From Arsenicitalea aurantiaca (GTDB lineage: Bacteria; Pseudomonadota; Alphaproteobacteria; Rhizobiales; Devosiaceae): a stretch of DNA of 64,000 bases. The stretch spans positions 65,765 through 129,764 of the forward strand of contig NZ_RZNJ01000001.1 in assembly GCF_003994485.1 (NCBI RefSeq), read 5' to 3'. The notes beneath the pieces were generated by a model. That model saw nothing but the letters and a program-made list of their open reading frames with translations. It did no database searches and was not told the DNA's origin. Positions 47,630 to 55,114 of the stretch are shown one piece after another. How positions within the stretch are numbered: the first letter of the stretch is position 1; every line of letters starts with the position of its first letter. A program made the translations under genes and the position numbers.

Positions 47630-48850
47630 TCAGATCCCGAAATCATCGTTGAAGATGGCGCCCGGCTCGACCCCGCAATCGGCGAGCATGGCGTAGACGG
47701 CCTCGATCATCAGCGGGGGGCCGCAGAGATAGTATTCGGCGTCCTCGGGGGCCGGATGATCCCGGAGGTAGCGCGTGTAGGCGACGTCGTGGATGAAGCC
47801 GGTCGCACCGTCCCAGCCGGCGGAGGCCTCGGGCTCGGAAAGGGCGGGGGTGAAGCTGAAATTGGGAAAGCGCCTGGCGAGATCCTCGAACTCTTGCCGG
47901 TAGAAGAGTTCGGCTGCGCTGCGCGCGCCATACCAGAAGCTTATCCGCCGATGCGTGCCGATCCGCTCGAGCTGGTCGGCGATGATGGCGCGCAAGGGCG
48001 CCATGCCGACACCGCCGCCGATGAACACCATTTCGCGCTCGGTGTCCTGGGCGCCGAAATGACCGTAGGGCCCGGCGATCTCGACGGTATCGCCGGGGGC
48101 GCGGGAGAAGAGCCAGGCGGAGACGATGCCCGGCGGGGCGCCCGGCACCGAGGGGGGCGGGGTGGCAAGGCGGATGTTGAGGACGATCCGTCCGGCATCG
48201 CGGGGGCGGCTCGCAATCGAATAGGCGCGGGCGACCGGGCCGGCGCTGCGCGAGGCGAGAGTTTCGATGCCGAGCCGGCGCCACGCGTCGCGGTGGGCCT
48301 CGGGCAGATCGATATCGGTAAAGGAGAGCGTATGGGCGGGGGCGGTGACCTGAACGAAGCCGCCGGCGCGGAAGGGGAAATCGGTTCCTTCGGGCAGCGC
48401 GAGGACGATCTCGCGGATGAGCGGGGTCAGCGGGGTCGTCGAGACGACGCGCGCCGCGAGGGTCTTCATGCCGAGGATCGCCTCGTCCACCGTGACCGCC
48501 AGATCCGAGCGAACGACGACCTGGCAGGCGAGCCGCGCGCCCGCGCGCAGATCGGCCGGCGACAGCCGGGCGCGCTCGGTGGGAAGCGGTGCTGCGGCGC
48601 CCGCAACGGCATCGACCCGGCAGAGGCCGCAGGTGCCCGCGCCGGCGCAGGCGGACGGCACCGGGATGCCGTTCTCGTTGAGGATATCGAGGAGCTTGCG
48701 GTTGGCCGATCCGGTGATCGCCTTGCTGCCGTTCACGGTGATGGTGACGGGGCGGGCCGGCAGCAGAATTTCGCGCGCGGCATGGAGGAGGGCGGCAAGC
48801 GCAACCAGAAGTGCGGTTATGAAGCCGAGGCCGAGGACGATATCGGTCAT
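47630..48850 (-). CDS. nqrF: Na+-NQR subunit F (NADH dehydrogenase)
   Basis: Entry point for NADH electrons. 406 residues: one N-terminal membrane helix; a [2Fe-2S] ferredoxin domain with CAGAGTCGLC and a fourth Cys in ARLACQ; FAD domain with VARAYSIASRP; NADH domain with FIGGGVGMAPLRAII and CGPP. It ends NDDFGI, as NqrF proteins do (DDFG). Starts on a 4-bp overlap with nqrE. Confidence 0.96.
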   Translation of the reverse strand: MTDIVLGLGFITALLVALAALLHAAREILLPARPVTITVNGSKAITGSANRKLLDILNENGIPVPSACAGAGTCGLCRVDAVAGAAAPLPTERARLSPADLRAGARLACQVVVRSDLAVTVDEAILGMKTLAARVVSTTPLTPLIREIVLALPEGTDFPFRAGGFVQVTAPAHTLSFTDIDLPEAHRDAWRRLGIETLASRSAGPVARAYSIASRPRDAGRIVLNIRLATPPPSVPGAPPGIVSAWLFSRAPGDTVEIAGPYGHFGAQDTEREMVFIGGGVGMAPLRAIIADQLERIGTHRRISFWYGARSAAELFYRQEFEDLARRFPNFSFTPALSEPEASAGWDGATGFIHDVAYTRYLRDHPAPEDAEYYLCGPPLMIEAVYAMLADCGVEPGAIFNDDFGI

Positions 48851-49449
48851 GGCAGGCGGATCCCGGCAAAGGCCGAAAACGCCATGGACATGAGCCCGGT
48901 GACGATGAAGGCGAGGCCGAGCCCTTCGAGCCCGCTCGGCACATTGGCGTAGCGCAGCCGCTCGCGGATGGCGGCGAGGGTGACGATGGCGAGGGCCCAG
49001 CCGATGCCGGTGCCGAGCCCGAACACCGCGCTTTCGGCGAGATCATATTGCCGCTCGGCCATGAAGAGGCTTCCCCCGATGATGGCGCAATTGATCGCAA
49101 GCAGCGGCAGGTAGATGCCGAGCGCGCCATGCAGGGCGGGCAGGAAGCGATCGAGCACCATTTCGAGCACCTGCACGAGCCCCGCGACGACGCCGATGAA
49201 GGTGAGAAGCCGCATGAACCCGAGGTCCGTATCGGGCAGGCCGATGGCGGCCAGCGCGCCCGGGCTCAGCAAATGCGCATGCAGCAGATGGTTGAGCGGG
49301 ACGCTCAGGGTCTGCACGAAGATGAGCGCGATGCCCACCCCGAGCGCGGTCTCGATGCGCTTGGAGACGGCGAGATAGGTGCACATGCCCAAAAAGAAGG
49401 TGAGGGCCAGATTGTCCTCGAAGATCGAGCGGGTGAAGAGATCGATCAT
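48847..49449 (-). CDS. nqrE: Na+-NQR subunit E
   Basis: 200 residues, six membrane helices. The two conserved cysteines that share an iron centre with NqrD are present in FFLGMCTYLAVSK and LLAINCAIIGGSLF. The C-terminal half contains GTGIGWALAIVTLAAIRERL. ATG 49449 overlaps the nqrD stop by 4 bp. Confidence 0.96.
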   Translation of the reverse strand: MIDLFTRSIFEDNLALTFFLGMCTYLAVSKRIETALGVGIALIFVQTLSVPLNHLLHAHLLSPGALAAIGLPDTDLGFMRLLTFIGVVAGLVQVLEMVLDRFLPALHGALGIYLPLLAINCAIIGGSLFMAERQYDLAESAVFGLGTGIGWALAIVTLAAIRERLRYANVPSGLEGLGLAFIVTGLMSMAFSAFAGIRLP

Positions 49450-50105
49450 GGCTGCACCGGACGCGGGGAGGCGATGGGCGCGAACTCGCGGGCTTCGCGC
49501 TGGATGGGCCGCAGGCTGCGCACGAGCCAGATGAGGAGCCCCAGGATAATGAAGGCGCTGGGGGCCAGCAGCATGAGGCGCATCGGCTGGTACCAACCGC
49601 CCTCGGCGATCAGTGGGAGGATTTGTGTGCCGAGGAGCGTGCCGGCGCCGAAGAGCTCGCGGATCGAAGCGACGATGAGCAGGACGAGGCTGTAGCCCGC
49701 GCCATTGCCGAGCCCGTCGAGCATGGAAGCACGCGGCGGATTGTGGAGCGCGAAGGCCTCGGTGCGGCCCAGTACGATGCAGTTGGTGGCGATGAGCGAA
49801 ACGAAGACCGAGAGATGCTGGCTCATCTCGTAGGCGAAGGCCTGCAGGATCTGGTCGGCGACGATGACGAGCGAAGCGATGATGGTGATCTGCACGATAA
49901 TGCGGATCGAGGAGGGGATGTGCCTGCGGATGAGGCTGATGATGCCGGCGGCGATCCCGAGCACGAGAGTGAGCGCGATCGAGAGGGTGAGGGCGGTCGA
50001 AACGGATGTGGTGACCGCCAGCGCCGAGCAGATGCCGAGCACGTGCACGGTGACCGGGTTGCGGTCGAGAAGGGGATCGGAGAGGGCGCGCAGAGCCGGC
50101 AGCAT
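49446..50105 (-). CDS. nqrD: Na+-NQR subunit D
   Basis: 219 residues, six membrane helices. Cys residues expected at the NqrD/NqrE iron centre are in VHVLGICSALAVT and SLIATNCIVLGRTEAFA. IIVQITIIASLVIVADQILQAFAYEM is a family mark. Starts one base before the end of nqrC (TGATG). Confidence 0.96.
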   Translation of the reverse strand: MLPALRALSDPLLDRNPVTVHVLGICSALAVTTSVSTALTLSIALTLVLGIAAGIISLIRRHIPSSIRIIVQITIIASLVIVADQILQAFAYEMSQHLSVFVSLIATNCIVLGRTEAFALHNPPRASMLDGLGNGAGYSLVLLIVASIRELFGAGTLLGTQILPLIAEGGWYQPMRLMLLAPSAFIILGLLIWLVRSLRPIQREAREFAPIASPRPVQP

Positions 50106-50908
50106 CAGGAATGTTCCTTGCGGAGGGCGTCGAGATAGGGGCCGTAGCCCATTGGGCCGAGCCAGAAATGAAGGATGTCGGTGAGCGCGTAGCCGGTGAC
50201 CGAGGCGCCGGAGACCCCGTCGACCTCATTGGGGCCGGTGGCGCCTTCGGGCACGATCTCGATCAGGATCTCGCCATTCGAAGCGACGATTTTGCCCGGC
50301 CATTGCGCCTGCCAGCCGGGCTCGGCGATGCGGGCGCCGAGGCCGGGGGTTTCGCCCTGCTCGTAGACGGTGAAGGCCGCGACGGTCGCAAGGTCGGGCT
50401 CGAGGGCGAGATAGGCGCGGATGATGGATTGATAGCCGCTGCCATAGACGGGGAGCACGAGGAGGGCGAGCCGCCCGTCGCGCCGGACTTCGAAGGTGCG
50501 GGCGAAGTTCTCGCGCCGCCCGATGCCCGCGAGATCCTCGGCGCGCGAGAGTGGCGTGCTGGTTGCGGGGTCCGCAGCGATTGCGGCCTGATCGAAGCTG
50601 TCGAGGTCGAACGCCGTGGCAGGCAGGCCCGTCGAGAGATCGACGATCATGGGCTCGACCGCGCCGGCTCCAACCTCTGCGAGCAGCGCGCCGATGCCGG
50701 GAAGGCCTGCGAGCATGGCGTTCATGCGGGCCTCGCGCTCGGCTAGGACGTTGGCGGCAATGAGCGGGCGGAGGCTGACGGCGGTGGTCGAAACCGCGAC
50801 GCCTGCGGAAAGCGCGACGAGGAAGGCGATGCCGATCGTCTTTGCCGCATCGGTATTGGGGCGGTCGAGGAAGCGGCGCCAGGGCGAAGGGCGGGCGGGA
50901 TCAGCCAT
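50105..50908 (-). CDS. nqrC: Na+-NQR subunit C (FMN-carrying)
   Basis: 267 residues: one membrane helix (TIGIAFLVALSAGVAVSTTAVSL) and a periplasmic domain. The flavinylation motif near the C-terminus reads DGVSGASVT at residues 230-238. The attachment position (Ser236) is Ser where most NqrC proteins have Thr; ApbE targets allow either residue, so the subunit is probably modified. Overlaps nqrB by 8 bp and nqrD by 1 bp. Confidence 0.94.
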   Translation of the reverse strand: MADPARPSPWRRFLDRPNTDAAKTIGIAFLVALSAGVAVSTTAVSLRPLIAANVLAEREARMNAMLAGLPGIGALLAEVGAGAVEPMIVDLSTGLPATAFDLDSFDQAAIAADPATSTPLSRAEDLAGIGRRENFARTFEVRRDGRLALLVLPVYGSGYQSIIRAYLALEPDLATVAAFTVYEQGETPGLGARIAEPGWQAQWPGKIVASNGEILIEIVPEGATGPNEVDGVSGASVTGYALTDILHFWLGPMGYGPYLDALRKEHS

Positions 50909-51692
50909 GGCGGCGGGACCTCCGCAGGATGTTGACGGTGATTGCGCCTTGATCGAGGAGCGGCGCGAAAATGCCGGCCATCAGCGCGGCAAAGACGATT
51001 GCCGAGAGGATGCTGCCGGCGGTGGCAAAGAGCCCCGCGAGGAGTCCGAAAAGCAGGCCATGGGCAAGCCGCCCGGGATTGGTCGCCGCCGAGGCGACGG
51101 GATCTGCGGCAAAATACAAAAGGCCGAGCCAGAAGAGGCCGGATCCCATGAGGCCGGGCAGATCGCCGATGCCGAGCAGGCTCAGCCCGAGAAGCGAAAA
51201 AAGGGCGCCGGCGAGGATGCGCCAGTTCGCCTGGCCCGAGCCGAGGAGCAGGACGAAGGCGGGGACGAGGGCGAACAGCGGAAGGTCCGGTCCCTGTCCA
51301 TAGCCTTCGGCAGCGAAGGAAAAGATGAGAAAGGCGAGGGTGACGACGCTCGGGTGCAGGATGTTCCGCCCGTGCCCGCCGAAGACCAGCTGGCCGATCA
51401 CGATGCCGAAGCTGATGGCGAGAACGAGCTGATAGAGCGGTGATGCAGGCGGGACGAGGAGGCCGACGAGGATTGCTGCGGTCATGCCTTCGAGCCCGAA
51501 ATGCTGGCCGCGGATGCGCGCGAAGAGCACCTGCCAGCCGACAATGACGGCCAGGAGAAGCCCGACGCGAAGAAGAAGCCCACCGCCTTCGGCGAAAAGG
51601 ACGAAAGCCATGGGGAGGGCGAGGCCCAGAAGGGCAGGAAGCTGGCCATGAGGCGGGGCAAGCCGGGCAAGTGCCGGCAGGAGGGGGATCAC
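50901..51692 (-). CDS. nqrB: Na+-NQR subunit B, shortened form without the covalent-FMN motif
   Basis: 263 residues from GTG 51692 (4-bp overlap with nqrA), against about 410 for classical NqrB. The aligned core is clear: SFGIVIGQLVFGGHGRNILHPS, LGSGQANWRILAG, LYFAADPVASAATNPG and IFAPLLDQGAITVNI. The N-terminal region of about 150 residues is missing; the upstream frame is only out-of-frame nqrA sequence. Where other NqrB proteins carry the DGxSGAT FMN-attachment loop, this one has FSFAAEGYGQGPDLP (about residues 124-138), so no acceptor Thr/Ser motif exists. Confidence 0.88.
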   Translation of the reverse strand: MIPLLPALARLAPPHGQLPALLGLALPMAFVLFAEGGGLLLRVGLLLAVIVGWQVLFARIRGQHFGLEGMTAAILVGLLVPPASPLYQLVLAISFGIVIGQLVFGGHGRNILHPSVVTLAFLIFSFAAEGYGQGPDLPLFALVPAFVLLLGSGQANWRILAGALFSLLGLSLLGIGDLPGLMGSGLFWLGLLYFAADPVASAATNPGRLAHGLLFGLLAGLFATAGSILSAIVFAALMAGIFAPLLDQGAITVNILRRSRRHG

Positions 51693-52948
51693 TCGGTCGC
51701 CTCCATGAGTTCGAGCGTCCGCCGCAGGAGGTCGGGATAGTTGGTCTCCCCGCCATCGATATGGGTGAGGAGGGCGAGATCTTCGCCCGCGAGCTCGCGG
51801 GCGCCGAGGCGCCGCGCGGTTTCGGCATCCCCGACGCTGATGGCGCGCAGCAGCGGGATGGGCAGGATGCCGGGCGGGGCCGCGCGCTCGTGAAGCGCGT
51901 TGGGGATGAGGGCGCCGGTGCCGCGCCCGAGCCAGTGCACGAGCGCTTCGCGCCATCCCCGGGTGTCGGGGGCACCGGTCGCGACCCGATGGCGAAGCAC
52001 GCTCGCCTGGGTGTGGGCATGGCCCAGCCAGCGGGCGGGACGACCATTGATGGGCGAGCCCGAGAGAATGCGGACCGGATCGGGGCCGAGCCTGCCTCTG
52101 GCGAGCGCGTTAAGATCGGCGCCCGGCAGCGTTTCGAGACAGTCCGGCGCCAGGAGGCCGTCTCCGGCGAGCCCGACGATGCGGCGCGACCAGAGCCGGC
52201 CGGTTTCGAGCAAATGGCCGATGCCGATCACCTCCTGATAGCCGATGTGCCAGACGCGGCCGCGCGCGCCGACCGGATGGAGGTGGTGGATATGGGTGCC
52301 GGCAAGGCCGGCGGGATGGGGGCCGGCAAAGGCGGTGGGGAGGATGCCGGCGGGCGCCTCCGGACGTCGGCCGGGGGCGTGGCAGAGATGGACGGGGCCC
52401 TCGGTGAGGCGGCGGAGGGCGGCGAGCCCGCGGGCAAAGGCTCCGGCCCGACGGGCGATGATGGGGAAGGGATCGGGCGCCAGTGGCCGGGTATCGATGG
52501 CGGTGACGAAGAGGGCGTCGGGCTGGTCGGTGGGGCCGGGCACGCGCCCATAGGGGCGGGTGAGGAAGGCGCGCCACAGGCCCGCTTCGACGAGAAGGGC
52601 GACGAGACCTTCGCGCGTGTCGGCGGCGCTGCAGTCAAAGACCCGTGCCTCGCCATCTGCGGCTTCGATCACCAGCCTGTCGAAGCTGCGGCGCGGGCCG
52701 CGGACGATTTCGACGACGCGTCCGGAGACGGGGGCGACGAGCCGGATTTCGGGCCGGTGCCGATCTTCGAGCAGCAGGGTGCCGGCCGACACTTCGGCCC
52801 CTTCGGCGACGGCGAGACGCGGGCGCAGGCCGGGGCAGTCCTCGCCCAAAAGCGCGATGGTCTGAGGCAGGCGCAGCGTCTCGGTCGTGGCGTCGCACGG
52901 GGTCCCGACGGAGAGGGCGATCCCGCCCCGGATCGTCCTCGTCATCAT
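51689..52948 (-). CDS. nqrA: Na+-NQR subunit A
   Basis: 419 residues, peripheral quinone-interacting subunit. The N-terminal TIRGGIALSVGTP, QTIALLGEDCPGLRPRLAVAEGAEVSAGTLLLEDR and VSGRVVEIVRGPRRSFDRLVIE match NqrA, as does LVEAGLWRAFLTRPYGRVP. ATG 52948 (or 52945) was taken; the longer frame from 52978 adds residues unlike NqrA. First gene of the operon; a promoter region of 140 bp with an FNR-type box separates it from the divergent cytochrome gene. Confidence 0.93.
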   Translation of the reverse strand: MMTRTIRGGIALSVGTPCDATTETLRLPQTIALLGEDCPGLRPRLAVAEGAEVSAGTLLLEDRHRPEIRLVAPVSGRVVEIVRGPRRSFDRLVIEAADGEARVFDCSAADTREGLVALLVEAGLWRAFLTRPYGRVPGPTDQPDALFVTAIDTRPLAPDPFPIIARRAGAFARGLAALRRLTEGPVHLCHAPGRRPEAPAGILPTAFAGPHPAGLAGTHIHHLHPVGARGRVWHIGYQEVIGIGHLLETGRLWSRRIVGLAGDGLLAPDCLETLPGADLNALARGRLGPDPVRILSGSPINGRPARWLGHAHTQASVLRHRVATGAPDTRGWREALVHWLGRGTGALIPNALHERAAPPGILPIPLLRAISVGDAETARRLGARELAGEDLALLTHIDGGETNYPDLLRRTLELMEATE

Positions 52949-53013
52949 GTCTTCGCCTGCCGCCACCTGTCCTGCCATGGACCGAGGGGTAGCAGCGGCG
53001 TGCGCGGCCCGCC

Positions 53014-53027
53014 TTGATCGAGGTCAA
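53014..53027. promoter_or_regulatory. FNR/FixK-type box between nqrA and the cytochrome gene
   Basis: TTGATCGAGGTCAA, matching TTGAT-N4-(A/G)TCAA. Exactly 22 bases separate its right end from a -10-like TAGCCT (53050-53055) in front of the cytochrome gene, the spacing of a class II FNR-activated promoter. In the other direction it is 65 bp from the nqrA start; a -10 there is weak (TGCTAC at a 19-base gap). Confidence 0.65.
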
Positions 53028-53088
53028 TTCGCAGGGCGGCGCTGCGGGTTAGCCTCTGCCGGACCCAAAAAGCGCAAAGGAGAAGGCG

Positions 53089-53634
53089 ATGTGGAAGACC
53101 GCAGTGGGAATGCTGACGATGGCAATGATGCTGGGGCTGGGGAGCGCGCCGGCCGTCGCCGAGGATGACGGGGCGCTCGGCCTGCCGGCGGGGCCGAAGG
53201 CGGTGCTTTCCCAAAGTGCCGAAGATGGTGCGGCTTTGCGGGCGTTGCTCGGCACCGCACGCGATGCGGCAGGCTGGGCGGAGGCGTTTCCCGGCATCAC
53301 CGATCAAGCGGCGATCGGGGCGCTTGTGCGCTATCTCGAGATCAACGGGCCGTTCACCGGTCTGCCCGAAGGCGACGGCGCCGCGGTGATCGCGGCATTG
53401 CCGGCGGACGGGGCCGAGCTTTTTGCCGCCAACTGCCTCTCCTGCCATGGCGGGCAGCGCTACTTCCTCGAGCAGGATCGCGACGAGGCCGGGTGGATGG
53501 GCATATTCGAGGCGCCCTATCACCGCCGGCTGCTGACCGAGGGCGCGGAGCGCGAAACCTTTGCGAGCTATGCGGCGGCCGTGACCCCGCTCGCGCTCGA
53601 TCCCGTGCCCGAGCCGATGCTGGACGCCCGCTAG
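53089..53634 (+). CDS. small mono-haem c-type cytochrome
   Basis: 181 residues. The signal peptide (GMLTMAMMLGLGSAPAVAE) exports it to the periplasm. One haem-attachment site C116-x-x-C119-H120 (NCLSCHGG) is followed by a charged segment ending GWMGIFEAPYHRRLL. Met138 is the only likely axial ligand near the haem site; the pre-haem half (about 30-110) is not a known fold to me. ATG 53089 has AAAGGAG upstream. It is divergent from nqrA with a shared FNR-type box, so oxygen-responsive co-expression with the Nqr complex is inferred. A GC-rich hairpin follows the gene. Confidence 0.75.
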   Translation: MWKTAVGMLTMAMMLGLGSAPAVAEDDGALGLPAGPKAVLSQSAEDGAALRALLGTARDAAGWAEAFPGITDQAAIGALVRYLEINGPFTGLPEGDGAAVIAALPADGAELFAANCLSCHGGQRYFLEQDRDEAGWMGIFEAPYHRRLLTEGAERETFASYAAAVTPLALDPVPEPMLDAR

Positions 53635-53707
53635 CACCTCCGGGGCGCCGGGCTGGAGGAGGCCGGCGCGCCGATTGCGCGGCGACCGGTTCGAGACGCG
53701 GGACGAG

Positions 53708-53736
53708 GGCCCCGCCGGTTTGCCGCCGGCGGGGCC
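53708..53736 (+). terminator. terminator-like hairpin after the cytochrome gene
   Basis: GGCCCCGCCGG / CCGGCGGGGCC, 11-bp perfect stem, 7-base loop, followed by only TTG, so a weak T tract. It lies 73 bp after the cytochrome stop and just before the Rrf2 operator. Confidence 0.55.
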
Positions 53737-53749
53737 TTGCCGTTCGCCG

Positions 53750-53778
53750 TTTCATGTAATAATAGAAGTTACATGAAA
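53750..53778. promoter_or_regulatory. perfect inverted repeat over the Rrf2 gene start (candidate operator)
   Basis: TTTCATGTAA (53750-53759), 9-base spacer, TTACATGAAA (53769-53778). The right arm includes the ATG start codon at 53773. Such 10-bp arms with a spacer of about 9 are usual for Rrf2-family operators, so autorepression is likely. Confidence 0.7.
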
Positions 53779-54228
53779 CGAGACAGCCGCCTTTCCGCCG
53801 TACTCCACGCCCTCCTGCACATGGCCCACCACAAGGGGCCGATGACTTCGGAAGCGCTGGCGCAGTGCATGAGCACCAATCCGGTGGTCGTGCGGCGCAC
53901 GCTTGCGGGCCTGCGCGAGATGGGGATCGTACGCTCCGAAAAAGGCCATGCGGGCGGCTGGGTGCTGGCCCGCCCGCTCGAGGCGATCACCCTGGCCGAA
54001 ATCCACGAGGCGCTGGGCGAGCCGGGCCTCCTCGCCATGGCTCATAGCAGCGACAACCCCCAATGCCTCGTCGAGCAGGCGGTGAATGCTGCGCTTGGGG
54101 ATGCGTTCGCCGAAGCCGAGGCGCTGCTACGCGAGCGGTTCGGCACGGTGACGCTGGCGGCGCTCGCAGACGATTTCTCGCGCCGGTTCGCGGCGCACGG
54201 GCATGCAGGAGCACATAATGGTTCATGA
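53773..54228 (+). CDS. Rrf2-family transcriptional regulator
   Basis: 151 residues. The winged helix (KGPMTSEALAQCMSTNPVVVRRTLAGLREMGIVRSEKGHAGGWVLARPLEAITLAEIHEAL) is typical of Rrf2/BadM proteins. Two cysteines only (C32, C98), not the three clustered cysteines of the iron-sulfur IscR type, so a cluster-free, YwnA-like regulator is more likely. Its start codon lies inside a perfect inverted repeat, and it overlaps the downstream flavoprotein gene by 11 bp, which it presumably controls together with itself. Confidence 0.9.
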   Translation: MKRDSRLSAVLHALLHMAHHKGPMTSEALAQCMSTNPVVVRRTLAGLREMGIVRSEKGHAGGWVLARPLEAITLAEIHEALGEPGLLAMAHSSDNPQCLVEQAVNAALGDAFAEAEALLRERFGTVTLAALADDFSRRFAAHGHAGAHNGS

Positions 54229-55105
54229 CGTCATCATCATCGGGGGCAGCTATGCGGGCATGGCGGCCGGGCTGCAGCTCGCCCGGGCGCGCAGAAACGT
54301 GCTGGTCGTCGATGGCGGGCAGCGGCGCAACCGCTTCGCCGCTCACGCCCACGGCTTTCTCGGACAGGACGGGCGCGATCCCTCGGCGATTGCCGCAGAC
54401 GGGCGTACCCAGCTACTTGCCTATCCGAGCGTCAGCTGGCGGGAAGGCCATGTGAGCTCGGTCGCGGCTGGTGAGGAGGGGTTCGTTGCGACGCTTGCGG
54501 ACGGGGAGCGGGTGGAGGGGCGCCGACTGGTACTCGCCATGGGCGTCACCGACACGCTGCCGCCGATCGAAGGGCTCGCAGAGCGCTGGGGCCGGGCGGT
54601 GTTCCACTGCCCCTATTGCCATGGCTACGAGCTGGACCGTGGGGAACTTGCAGTGCTTGCAACGGGCCGCACTGCCCTTCATCAGGCGATGCTGATCCCA
54701 GAATGGGGCGCGACGACGCTCCTGCTCAACGACGCGCTGGTGCTTGCGCCCGAGGAGCGGGACGAGCTCGACTGGCGCGGCGTTACGGTGATCGAGGGGC
54801 CAGTGCAGGCAATCCGCGGGCATGCGGACGTCGTGCTCGAGGATGGGCGGATGCTGTCCTTTGCGGGGATTTTCACCGCGTCGCGCACGGCCCCCTCATC
54901 GCCCTTTGCCGAGGCGCTCGGTTGCGCGATGGAGGAGGGGCCGCTCGGCCCGTTCATCCGCACCGACCAGATGCAGCAGACAAGCGTCAGGCACGTCTTT
55001 GCCTGCGGGGATGCGGCGCGCGGCGCGGGTTCGCTGGCGCTGGCGGTGGGTGATGGCACCATGGCGGGCGCGGCGACGCACCGCTCGCTGATCTTTCCGG
55101 GCTGA
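54218..55105 (+). CDS. thioredoxin-reductase-like NAD(P)/FAD oxidoreductase
   Basis: 295 residues. FAD-binding IIIGGSYAGMAAGLQLARARRNVLVVDGG, a redox-active pair C131-P-Y-C134 in VFHCPYCHGYE, and a C-terminal FAD motif RHVFACGDAARGAGSLALAVGDGTMAG. The NADPH-binding core is degraded: the region expected to hold GGGxxA reads LAVLATGRTALHQAML, so cofactor use may differ from true TrxB. ATG 54218 has AGGAG seven bases upstream. Coupled to the Rrf2 gene (11-bp overlap). Substrate unknown; a disulfide stress role is plausible. Confidence 0.85.
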   Translation: MVHDVIIIGGSYAGMAAGLQLARARRNVLVVDGGQRRNRFAAHAHGFLGQDGRDPSAIAADGRTQLLAYPSVSWREGHVSSVAAGEEGFVATLADGERVEGRRLVLAMGVTDTLPPIEGLAERWGRAVFHCPYCHGYELDRGELAVLATGRTALHQAMLIPEWGATTLLLNDALVLAPEERDELDWRGVTVIEGPVQAIRGHADVVLEDGRMLSFAGIFTASRTAPSSPFAEALGCAMEEGPLGPFIRTDQMQQTSVRHVFACGDAARGAGSLALAVGDGTMAGAATHRSLIFPG

Positions 55106-55114
55106 GCGCCTTTC

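Noticed and set aside
51693..51956. Upstream in-frame extension of nqrB that would bring it nearer normal length
   Set aside because: The extension overlaps the nqrA C-terminus in another frame and is Arg/Pro/His-rich with no membrane segments, so it is not the missing NqrB N-terminus.
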